Shown: positions 1 through 5,625 of the stretch, in pieces
Position numbering within the stretch: the first letter of the stretch is position 1
How the letters are laid out: every line of letters starts with the position of its first letter
NCBI GenBank assembly: GCA_030597645.1
Contig: JAUVRN010000154.1
Span: 1 to 5,625 of the forward strand
Direction: 5' to 3'
Source of the DNA: Candidatus Zixiibacteriota bacterium
GTDB lineage: Bacteria; Zixibacteria; MSB-5A5; JAUVRN01
DNA length: 5,625 nucleotides
Position numbers and translations under genes: made by a program
Notes under the pieces: model-generated
What the model saw: only the letters and a program-made list of their open reading frames with translations
What the model was told of the DNA's origin: nothing
The model's database searches: none

Positions 1-144
1 CTCTGGCGCCACCACAACGTACCCGGCGAGTCGTACATGGAGCAGATATGCGGCTTTGCTGCAGACGTGACCACGGATCGGCACGGCATCAACGGCCACC
101 TCAAATCGGCGCTCGCGTCCGCACACTACGACATCGATGTGTAA
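1..144 (+). pseudogene. 5' fragment of the interrupted M1-family peptidase gene (open at left edge, ends at in-frame TAA)
   Basis: This frame is open from the left edge (LWRHHNVPGESYMEQICGF...) to a TAA at 142-144. The fragment ends in ASAHYDIDV. The same frame continues directly after the stop as LSSQGLFRARARVAFVP, and the two together read like the first strands of the M1 N-terminal beta domain, where a 'Y.ID..L....F.A.A.V.F' pattern is usual. I therefore read this as the upstream part of the gene at 214-1695, not a separate gene. The residues before the beta domain (about 1-40 of the fragment) would belong to a pre-domain found in some large bacterial M1 proteins; I do not recognise them with certainty. 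The true start lies outside the window. Alternatives are a sequencing or assembly error at one base, or a genuine nonsense mutation. Readthrough of TAA is less likely. Confidence 0.7.
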
Positions 145-213
145 CTCTCCAGCCAGGGTCTGTTCCGCGCCCGGGCACGTGTCGCATTCGTTCCGGGAAG
201 GACGGGCGGGCAG

Positions 214-1695
214 TTGGCCATGCTCTCTCTTCATCCCGATCTGCGGATGCGATCTGTGAAGAACGGGGATGGCCGGACCGTGAGGTTCCTGGGACGCGAG
301 GAAAAGAGAGACAATCGGCGCATCCTCTATCTATTCATGGATCGGCCGATCGCCGCCGACGATACGACCCGGTTCGAGTTCGTGTACGAGGGCGAGATCG
401 CCCGTGAAAACGTCGGTCTCTTCTATGTCACGGCCGGTGCGGAGTGGTATCCCACGCCGGTGGAGCGCAAGCGGTCGACGTTCGACCTGAGCTTCCGCAC
501 GCCGCGCGGTTACGCGTTTGTCGCCACCGGGGACCGGGTCGGGGAGGTGCCGATCGGCGACACCATCATGACCCGGTGGACCGTCACCCGCCCCACCCGC
601 AACGTCTCCTTTGCCATCGGCCCCATGGAACGATACGAGTTTGGTACCGATCGCAAATACCCGGTGGAGATCTACTTTTCGGAGCAGCTCCACGTCAATC
701 TCGGCCCGGCGCTGATCGCCAACGGACTGACGGTGGGCAGGCACATGGAGCGTCAGGTGGGGAACGACCTGGTCGAGGCCCTGCACATGTTCGACACCGA
801 GTTCGGTCCATACCCGTACGAACGCCTGCGGGCCGCCGAGATCATCGCGTTTCACGGCGAGGCGTTTCCCGGCTTTCTCCACATGGGCTATCCCACCTGG
901 GTGCAGACCGATGTGTCAGGTACCCAGAAGGTGTTTCGCGCCCACGAGGTCGCCCACCAGTGGTGGGGCGTCGAGGTCGGCTACGCGACGTATCGGGATC
1001 AGTGGTTGAGCGAGGCCTTTGCTGAATACAGTGCCCTCCTGTACCTGCAGGCGGCGGATGGCACCTCGAGCATGCTCGACCTGCTGCGGGAGTACCGGGA
1101 CGACATCTTCTCGGTCCGCAAGTACCTGTTCGGCAGCGGTGCCCGCTCCGGAGCGATCGCCCTCGGCTACCGGGCGCACAGCAGCGAGACCGAAGGTGAT
1201 TACAATCTCGTGGTGTACAAGAAGGGCGCGTTCGTTCTGCACATGCTCAGAAGCATGATGATCGATCTCGACACGATGGAAGAGACGCGGTTCTTCGATA
1301 TGCTCAGGGAATTCTACGCCACGTACCGCGGACGCGATGCCAGTACACACGATTTCCAGGTGCTGGCCGAGCGGTACCTGGGGGAGGACCTCGACTGGTT
1401 CTTCGATCAGTGGGTGTACGGATCACAGCTGCCTGAGTACAAACTGAGATCCAGCATCGAGCAGTCAGAGAACGGAGACTACGTGGTACGCGGCCGGATC
1501 GAACCCCGTGGCGTCGATTCCTCGTTTCGGATGGTAGTGCCCCTGGTCGTGGAGCTGGAGACGGGCGCCCGCGTCTACCGGCGCTATCTGGTCACCGATC
1601 AGCGGTACGACTTCGAAATCGCTGGCCTCGCGGCCAGGCCTGAAAAGGTCAGATTGAACCCCTTCGAGGCGGTTTTGGCGAAGGTGGATCAGTAG
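214..1695 (+). CDS. M1-family (gluzincin) zinc metallopeptidase, aminopeptidase-N-like; N-terminus cut off by in-frame stop
   Basis: Zinc-dependent peptidase of the M1/aminopeptidase N superfamily. Counting from the TTG at 214, the zinc site is HEVAH (H244, E245, H248) with the third ligand E267 in WLSEAFAEY, giving the family signature HExxH-x18-E. The catalytic Tyr is probably Y335 in VVYKKGAF, matching the Y-x-K-G motif. Residues about 1-160 form the end of the N-terminal beta domain, about 165-400 the thermolysin-like catalytic domain, and about 415-493 a C-terminal beta-sandwich-like domain after FDQWVYGSQLPEY. The exopeptidase GxMEN motif is replaced by HGEAFPG (214-220), so aminopeptidase specificity is uncertain. 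The start is not real in the usual sense: the frame is open back to the TAA at 142-144, and homology appears to continue through it. TTG 214 or ATG 220 (GGGCGGG at 204-210 upstream) could only give a protein lacking the first strands. Stop is TAG. The family is often exported, but no signal peptide can be seen here. Confidence 0.9.
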   Translation: MAMLSLHPDLRMRSVKNGDGRTVRFLGREEKRDNRRILYLFMDRPIAADDTTRFEFVYEGEIARENVGLFYVTAGAEWYPTPVERKRSTFDLSFRTPRGYAFVATGDRVGEVPIGDTIMTRWTVTRPTRNVSFAIGPMERYEFGTDRKYPVEIYFSEQLHVNLGPALIANGLTVGRHMERQVGNDLVEALHMFDTEFGPYPYERLRAAEIIAFHGEAFPGFLHMGYPTWVQTDVSGTQKVFRAHEVAHQWWGVEVGYATYRDQWLSEAFAEYSALLYLQAADGTSSMLDLLREYRDDIFSVRKYLFGSGARSGAIALGYRAHSSETEGDYNLVVYKKGAFVLHMLRSMMIDLDTMEETRFFDMLREFYATYRGRDASTHDFQVLAERYLGEDLDWFFDQWVYGSQLPEYKLRSSIEQSENGDYVVRGRIEPRGVDSSFRMVVPLVVELETGARVYRRYLVTDQRYDFEIAGLAARPEKVRLNPFEAVLAKVDQ

Positions 1696-1728
1696 CGCCG
1701 AAGGGCGCCGAATCCCCCCTTCGGCACC
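1695..1728 (+). repeat. Hairpin immediately after the peptidase stop codon, with a nested direct repeat
   Basis: GCCGAAGGG (1697-1705) pairs perfectly with CCCTTCGGC (1717-1725), a 9-bp stem with an 11-nt loop starting 2 nt after the TAG. The octamer GCGCCGAA occurs twice (1695-1702 and 1705-1712), so TTCGGC could also pair with the second copy. No T-run follows on the + strand, so this is not a canonical intrinsic terminator. It could stabilise the 3' end of the peptidase mRNA or assist Rho-dependent termination; both are inference. Confidence 0.5.
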
Positions 1729-1824
1729 ATCGACTCCGGATCTCCATTCCTGCCTCACAGAGACAAGGGGCCCAGACGTCATCATGACACGTGCTCTCAC
1801 CTAGAAGACTCCCCTCAATCCAAC

Positions 1825-1851
1825 AAAAAAAGGGCGTGGATAGCCACGCCC
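1825..1851 (-). terminator. Rho-independent terminator of the di-heme peroxidase gene
   Basis: Read on the minus strand, GGGCGTGG-CTAT-CCACGCCC forms a perfect 8-bp GC-rich stem with a 4-nt loop, followed directly by seven T's (A-run at 1825-1831 on +). It begins about 21 nt after the TAG of the peroxidase gene. On the + strand the hairpin is preceded by the A-run and followed by CAAAG, so it should work only for minus-strand transcripts. Confidence 0.88.
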
Positions 1852-1872
1852 AAAGTTCAGATTGTCGAAGGT

Positions 1873-2931
1873 CTACTGCGGAAACGCGGTCGGTGCGGTG
1901 TCCTGGTAGCCTTCGCCGTCGAGCGCTTCCATGAATGCCACGACGGCGTCGATCTCCTCGTCGGTCAATTCGAGGGGTTCGATCATGGGGCTGAGGAACG
2001 GGCTGGCATGCCCGCCCTTGTTGTAGTGATCCATCACTTCGCGCAGCGTGGCCAGGGAGCCGTCGTGCATGTACGGTGCGCGCTTCGTAGCCTCCCGCAC
2101 GGTGGGTGTCTTGAACGCGCCGAGATCCGCGGAATCGGCGGACACGACAAAGCGACCTTCGTCCGCCCAGGTACCGGTCTCTTCGTTCCACCCGATGCCC
2201 AGGTTGTGGAAACGGCTGTCGGTGAAGTTCTGTCCAAAGTGGCACTGGCTGCACGCCGCCGCGTTGAAGAACAGGTCGTCACCCATTTTCACCTGGTCGG
2301 ACACGGCGGTTTCATCCTTGCCGTGTTTCCACCGGTCCCAGGGTGAGTTGCCGCTCATGCGCGTGCGCTCGTAGTCGGCGAGAGCTTTGGCCACCCGTTC
2401 GGTCGTAATCTCCGGTGTACCGAAGCACTCTTCGAAGTAGGGTGCATAGCCGTCGATGCCCTGCAACATCGAGATCATGGCGACGTGCGTATTGCCCATC
2501 TCGATGGGGTTTTCGACCGGCCCGAGGGCCTGTTCTTCCAGGGATGCCGCGCGGCCGTCCCAGAAGAAATGCGGATACAGGGTCCAGGCCTGGTTGATAA
2601 AGGACGGTGACTTGCGGCTGCCCTTCTGACCATCGATGCCGGTGGACACGGGTGTGGGCTCCGAAAACGCGTTCTCGGGTATGTGACACGTGGCGCAGGA
2701 AATCGTATTGTCCGCGGAGAGCCGAGTGTCGTAGAACAACCACCGGCCCAGGCGCACCCGCTCCGGTGTGGGCGGTTCCGCCAGATCCGCAAACGTCTGC
2801 TCGATCCCGAGTGGTGGCTCCGGTATGGGAACGATCGGGTTGGCGGCTTCCCATGGCGGAGCCTGCTGTGACATACATGCCGCCAGTAGCAACACCGCGC
2901 CCAGAATTGCGCCCTTGATAAGTGGATTCAT
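1873..2931 (-). CDS. Di-heme cytochrome c peroxidase / MauG-family lipoprotein
   Basis: Probable periplasmic peroxidase that reduces H2O2 with electrons from small c-type cytochromes or similar donors; 352 aa is normal for the family. The N-terminus is a lipoprotein signal (MNPLIKGAILGAVLLLAAC) with lipobox LAAC and Cys19 as the likely lipidated residue, followed by a Pro-rich linker. Two covalent heme sites are present: CATCH (C79, C82, H83) and CSQCH (C227, C230, H231). Other family blocks are FFWDGRAASLEEQALGP (122-138), NPIEMG (141-146) and APYMHDGSLATLREVMDHYN (285-304), where M288 should be the axial ligand of the C-terminal, electron-transfer heme. No His is seen in the loop after the first heme (84-120), where classical peroxidases carry a removable sixth ligand. 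The start is well supported: AGGGGG (2937-2942 on +) lies 5 nt before the ATG. The gene is monocistronic within the window. A MauG-like maturation enzyme is the alternative, but MauG has Tyr in place of this Met. Confidence 0.93.
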   Translation of the reverse strand: MNPLIKGAILGAVLLLAACMSQQAPPWEAANPIVPIPEPPLGIEQTFADLAEPPTPERVRLGRWLFYDTRLSADNTISCATCHIPENAFSEPTPVSTGIDGQKGSRKSPSFINQAWTLYPHFFWDGRAASLEEQALGPVENPIEMGNTHVAMISMLQGIDGYAPYFEECFGTPEITTERVAKALADYERTRMSGNSPWDRWKHGKDETAVSDQVKMGDDLFFNAAACSQCHFGQNFTDSRFHNLGIGWNEETGTWADEGRFVVSADSADLGAFKTPTVREATKRAPYMHDGSLATLREVMDHYNKGGHASPFLSPMIEPLELTDEEIDAVVAFMEALDGEGYQDTAPTAFPQ

Positions 2932-3266
2932 CGTAGCCCCCTGGATGGATATCCAATGTCGTTCGCACCGTACGCAACCCGCGTACGGCGTAGTCTACCA
3001 GACAATTACGATATCCGACGCGATCGGTCAAGTGAGGGCGGATACACAACAAAGCGGCCTGCCGCAGGCGCTCTATTGAACCCGTAAGTTATTCCGGCAC
3101 AAAACCATTGCCTGATTGTGATCCGTCGCAACAGACCGCAGGATCGCCCAATCGGTGCCGAACGGGCCACCGGACCAAGAAAGCACTTCCCCCGACGTCC
3201 TGGTTCCGATACTGTCCCCGCGTCCTCATAACAGCCTGATAGTGTTTACTCGCTAAAACAAACCGG
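2932..3266. other. Divergent intergenic region between the peroxidase and dockerin-protein genes
   Basis: This 335-bp stretch must carry the promoters of both divergent genes. I see no convincing protein in it: the open frames lack a good ribosome site and run as shadows into neighbouring genes. It holds the inverted repeat at 2968-2988. On the minus strand TTGACC (3026-3031 on +) resembles a -35 box, but no good -10 box lies at the right distance. On the + strand CATAAC (3227-3232) is a weak -10-like match with a poor -35. Neither promoter can be called. An in-frame TAG at 3240-3242 closes the dockerin-protein frame upstream. Confidence 0.6.
2968..2988. promoter_or_regulatory. Perfect 8-bp inverted repeat upstream of the peroxidase gene (candidate operator)
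   Basis: CCGTACGC (2968-2975) and GCGTACGG (2981-2988) are exact reverse complements separated by AACCC. The repeat ends 36 nt before the peroxidase ATG on the minus strand, where it would lie in the 5' leader or overlap the promoter. A dyad of this size suits a dimeric repressor or activator, or an mRNA hairpin. I cannot assign a regulator. Confidence 0.45.
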
Positions 3267-4607
3267 GTGGGTCGTAACGTGATACGGGGAGGTACACCCC
3301 CTGGTAGAGGGACGTTCATAGTACTCCTGGTGCTGCTGCTTGGCTGCGCCCGGGGTGACGTGTGCGCGGACACTTCCTACACCGCCATCGGCAAGTTCCA
3401 AAGTGAGATTGAGCCGATCGGCACGTGCGAGACGGCCGCGCTTGTGGCGAGGATCGACTCCGCATTCACGACGGTGCGGCTGGTCACGCTCGATCCGGAT
3501 GACGGGTCGCAACGGGGGCAGGCCACCACCGTGTGGATGCCGACCGGCGCATGTATGCCGGACGAGGCGGTACGCATCCTTTTCTCGCGGTCCTTCCTTC
3601 CCAATTATCTGCTGATACTGGATCGCGAATTGAATCTGGGCATTCTGCCCGTGACCATCGCAGCGGACGGCACACCGATAGCCTCCTCCTGGAGTTGTGC
3701 GCCCGCGTGGTTCGACACCGCCGACGTGGGTTACGCCACGGCCTTCACCGAGATGCCCGGGGCCGCCTTCCCGGACGGCAAGCCCCGGTTGGTCATCGGC
3801 ACGGGCTCAGGCCGGCTGCTGGTGGTCGTGCGTGATCACCGCGGTCTGATTGTCGCCGAGCGGGTACATTCGATCGCGGGCGGTGCACCCATCAACGACG
3901 TAGGCCCGCTGCCCCAGGCCGACGGTGTGCTGCTGGGTGTGGCGGCCGGCGCACACCTCTACGGGCTGCAGGACGTATCGAGCCAGGCGCAGGAGCGTTT
4001 TCGGCTGATGCATCCGGGCGGACTGCCCGTCCGGTCTTTTCGGTCTTTCGAGCCCGACACGATGGCGTTGGAGGCGTCCGATCCTTACGCACATATCGCA
4101 TTCTGCGACGGGCTGACCGAGCGGCCCTACTTTGCCCGCATTCCTGCCCTGGCCACAGGCGGCGGTGTGCTGGACACGGTGACCAATACCACCGTGTACA
4201 GTGACATGGGCGCCGACGCATCCGCCATCACCGGGTCGCTGCTCATACTCACCGCGGGCCGGCGAGACGTGTACTACCGCCCCGGCTACGCTACGGGCAC
4301 CAGTGTACCCGGGTGCCGGGTCAATCTCGCGGAGGAAACGCCCGAGGTGTGCGTGAGCTGTCCCATCGAGCAGAATGGGGACGTCAACCAGTCGCTGTCG
4401 CTCAACTCCTCCGACGTGATCCAGCTCGTGAACACGGTCTTCAAGGGCGGGGCCTGGCCCGAGCCGTGCATGGCCGCCGGCGACGTCAATTGCACGGGGC
4501 AGGTCAACTCCTCCGACATCATCTACCTGATCAACTTCGTGTTTCGGGGCGCGGACCCGCCCTGCAACGTCTGCGCGCTGTTCGCGGGCACCTGGGACTG
4601 CCCCTGA
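3267..4607 (+). CDS. Exported protein of unknown function with C-terminal dockerin-like repeat pair
   Basis: 446 aa from GTG 3267. An Arg-containing N-region leads into a hydrophobic core (TFIVLLVLLLGC, 16-27). LLGC is a possible lipobox with Cys27, but signal peptidase I cleavage a little later is also possible. The middle (about 40-355) has alternating short hydrophobic strands and Gly/Asp turns, such as KPRLVIGTGSGRLLVVV and GVLLGVAAGAHLYGL; this looks all-beta and perhaps propeller-like, an inference only. The C-terminus has two F-hand-type segments: GDVNQSLSLNSSDVIQLVNT (371-390) and GDVNCTGQVNSSDIIYLINF (405-424), each ending VF-K/R-G, as in type I dockerins. In both loops the usual Asp at position 5 is changed (S376, T410), so Ca2+ binding may be weaker. 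Cys residues flank the repeats (C362, C365, C401, C409, C433, C436, C445), suggesting disulfides outside the cytoplasm. The start is uncertain: neither GTG 3267 nor GTG 3279 has a good ribosome site. No cohesin gene is visible. Confidence 0.85.
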   Translation: MGRNVIRGGTPPGRGTFIVLLVLLLGCARGDVCADTSYTAIGKFQSEIEPIGTCETAALVARIDSAFTTVRLVTLDPDDGSQRGQATTVWMPTGACMPDEAVRILFSRSFLPNYLLILDRELNLGILPVTIAADGTPIASSWSCAPAWFDTADVGYATAFTEMPGAAFPDGKPRLVIGTGSGRLLVVVRDHRGLIVAERVHSIAGGAPINDVGPLPQADGVLLGVAAGAHLYGLQDVSSQAQERFRLMHPGGLPVRSFRSFEPDTMALEASDPYAHIAFCDGLTERPYFARIPALATGGGVLDTVTNTTVYSDMGADASAITGSLLILTAGRRDVYYRPGYATGTSVPGCRVNLAEETPEVCVSCPIEQNGDVNQSLSLNSSDVIQLVNTVFKGGAWPEPCMAAGDVNCTGQVNSSDIIYLINFVFRGADPPCNVCALFAGTWDCP

Positions 4608-4872
4608 CGCGCTCTGTCGCACCCCCCAGTGCCCTGCTAAGAGCTTGCCGTGACCCGGTCCGACGCCCATCTTGACGTTGACCGGCAGGTCAACTTTGCC
4701 GCTCGGGCAGAGCCGGCCTGGCCGTCACCGCAGATGGGGGCTGACGTGAGTGTGGGGCAGCGGACGGGTATCTTCAGGAGCGACGACGTCATCGCCGTGC
4801 GTCTCTTGCACGGTACGCGAATCGCAGGCCATCCCCGGCGGTGCAACGTGTGCATTCTACCTGGAGTTACAT
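4608..4872. other. Intergenic region upstream of the PFOR gene
   Basis: 265 bp between the dockerin-protein stop and the PFOR start. It contains the inverted repeat at 4677-4694 and no convincing gene or clear sigma-70 promoter. TATCTT at 4769-4774 is a possible -10 box without a matching -35. No strong intrinsic terminator follows the dockerin gene, so read-through into PFOR cannot be excluded. Confidence 0.5.
4677..4694. promoter_or_regulatory. Perfect 7-bp inverted repeat upstream of the PFOR gene
   Basis: GTTGACC (4677-4683) and GGTCAAC (4688-4694) are exact reverse complements around GGCA, about 180 bp before the PFOR ATG and 70 bp after the dockerin-protein stop. Only three T's follow (CAACTTTGCC), so it is at best a weak terminator of the upstream gene. 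It could also be an operator dyad, or chance. Confidence 0.35.
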
Positions 4873-5625
4873 ATGTCCAAGCATTTGACCGAGACCATTG
4901 ACGGCAACGAGGCGACCGCATCGGTTGCGTATCGCCTGAACGAAGTCGCCGCGATATATCCGATTACACCGTCGTCCAACATGGGCGAACTCGCCGACGA
5001 GTGGGCTGCGAAGGGGCGGGTCAATATCTGGGGCAAAGTCCCCGGCGTCGTGGAGATGCAATCCGAGGGTGGCGCGGCCGGGTCCTGTCACGGTGCGCTG
5101 CAGGCCGGAGCGTTGGCCACGACCTTTACGGCATCGCAGGGTCTGCTGCTCATGATCCCCAACATGTACAAGATCGCCGGTGAGTTGACGGCCTACTGCA
5201 TGCACGTGGCGGCCCGCACGGTCTCCACGCACGCCCTGTCGATCTTCGGGGATCACTCCGACGTGATGGCGTGCCGGCAGATCGGTTTTGGCCTGATCGC
5301 GTCGGCGTCGGTCCAGGAAGCGCACGACATGGCCTGCATCGCGCAGATCGCGTCGCTGAAGAGCCGCATTCCGTTCTTGCACTTCTTTGACGGTTTCCGG
5401 ACTTCACATGAAGTGGCCAAGATCCAGATGCTGAACGACGATGACCTGCGGGAACTCGTGGGCGTCGATCCGGTCCTGGCCCACCGGCAGCGTGCCCTCA
5501 CGCCGGATGCGCCGGTACTGCGGGGGAGCGCACAGAATCCCGATGCCTTCTTCCAGGCGCGAGAAGCGTGCAACTCGTTCTACGACGCGTGCCCGGACAT
5601 TGTGGCGCAGGTGATGGACGAATTC
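4873..5625 (+). CDS. nifJ: Pyruvate:ferredoxin (flavodoxin) oxidoreductase, N-terminal part (cut by right window edge)
   Basis: The first 251 codons of PFOR, a cytoplasmic thiamine-diphosphate and iron-sulfur enzyme converting pyruvate and CoA to acetyl-CoA and CO2 while reducing ferredoxin or flavodoxin. Visible family blocks are IYPITPSSNMGELAD (28-42), EMQSEGGAAGSCHGALQAGA (61-80), TTFTASQGLLLMIPNMYKIA (83-102), HVAARTVSTHALSIFGDHSD (111-130) and FFDGFRTSHE (171-180). T32, E65 and R115 match, with an offset of one, the Desulfovibrio africanus residues Thr31, Glu64 (cofactor contact) and Arg114 (pyruvate contact). The segment PVLRGSAQNPDAFFQAREA (214-232) is typical of single-chain NifJ enzymes, which run to about 1,200 aa, so about four fifths of the protein and all its Fe-S motifs lie beyond the window. 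The ATG is supported by GGAG at 4863-4866 with 6-nt spacing. A related 2-oxoacid substrate is possible but less likely. Confidence 0.95.
   Translation, partial: MSKHLTETIDGNEATASVAYRLNEVAAIYPITPSSNMGELADEWAAKGRVNIWGKVPGVVEMQSEGGAAGSCHGALQAGALATTFTASQGLLLMIPNMYKIAGELTAYCMHVAARTVSTHALSIFGDHSDVMACRQIGFGLIASASVQEAHDMACIAQIASLKSRIPFLHFFDGFRTSHEVAKIQMLNDDDLRELVGVDPVLAHRQRALTPDAPVLRGSAQNPDAFFQAREACNSFYDACPDIVAQVMDEF

Noticed and set aside
331..882. Long minus-strand open frame opposite the peptidase gene
   Set aside because: It lies entirely inside the M1 gene, has no recognisable motif, and is expected as an antisense shadow in GC-rich DNA.
3204..3232. Possible + strand promoter TTCCGA-N17-CATAAC before the dockerin gene
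   Set aside because: Only 3 of 6 matches in the -35 and 4 of 6 in the -10; not distinguishable from chance.
3089..3373. Minus-strand open frame of 94 codons across the divergent spacer and the dockerin-protein start
   Set aside because: Composition is Arg/Ser/Pro-rich as in random GC-rich frames, it overlaps the signal-peptide coding region, and no ribosome site or family resemblance is seen.
4611..4644. GCTCT/AGAGC stem as terminator of the dockerin gene
   Set aside because: Only 5 bp with a 24-nt loop and no T-tract.
3807..4670. Minus-strand frame of 287 codons opposite the dockerin protein
   Set aside because: Antisense shadow: the + strand frame has a signal peptide and dockerin repeats, while this one shows only Arg/Gly/His-rich random-like sequence.
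4781..4794. GACGTC-centred imperfect palindrome CGACGACGTCATCG
   Set aside because: Short and imperfect, frequent by chance in GC-rich sequence, with no second copy in the spacer.
4650..4901. Plus-strand frame of 83 codons before PFOR
   Set aside because: It starts at GTG without an SD, overlaps the well-supported PFOR start in another frame by 29 nt, and has no recognisable motif.

Overview
The window is GC-rich bacterial DNA with four protein-coding genes, two of them cut by the window edges. Best guess for the source is an uncultured bacterium of the FCB-type candidate phyla (Zixibacteria, Latescibacterota, Krumholzibacteriota and similar). The main clue is a secreted protein ending in paired dockerin-like repeats of the form GDVN...SSDIIYLINFVFRG with Cys-rich linkers, a tail I associate with such genomes. 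This is an inference; no rRNA or other taxonomic marker is present.

Layout. (1) Positions 1-1695 (+) hold the 3' part of an M1-family (gluzincin) metallopeptidase gene. It has a complete zinc site, but an in-frame TAA at 142-144 breaks the reading frame inside its N-terminal beta domain. (2) A 177-bp convergent spacer follows, with a hairpin just after the peptidase stop and a clear rho-independent terminator serving the minus-strand gene. (3) Positions 1873-2931 (-) encode a di-heme cytochrome c peroxidase/MauG-family lipoprotein with two CxxCH sites. (4) A 335-bp divergent intergenic region follows, with a perfect 8-bp inverted repeat near the peroxidase start. (5) Positions 3267-4607 (+) encode an exported or lipid-anchored protein of unknown function with a C-terminal dockerin-like repeat pair. 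(6) A 265-bp spacer with a 7-bp inverted repeat leads to (7) the first 251 codons of a pyruvate:ferredoxin (flavodoxin) oxidoreductase, nifJ type, running off the right edge at 4873-5625.

The genes do not form one operon. The peptidase and peroxidase are convergent, the peroxidase and dockerin protein are divergent, and the dockerin protein and PFOR are co-directional but separated by 265 bp. Three products are probably exported (peptidase by family, peroxidase and dockerin protein by signal sequence). PFOR is cytoplasmic and suggests an anaerobic or low-oxygen metabolism, in which a periplasmic peroxidase would make sense as peroxide defence. I see no mobile element, CRISPR array, tRNA, rRNA or obvious undescribed multi-gene system. 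The most notable signal is the in-frame stop inside the otherwise intact peptidase frame.
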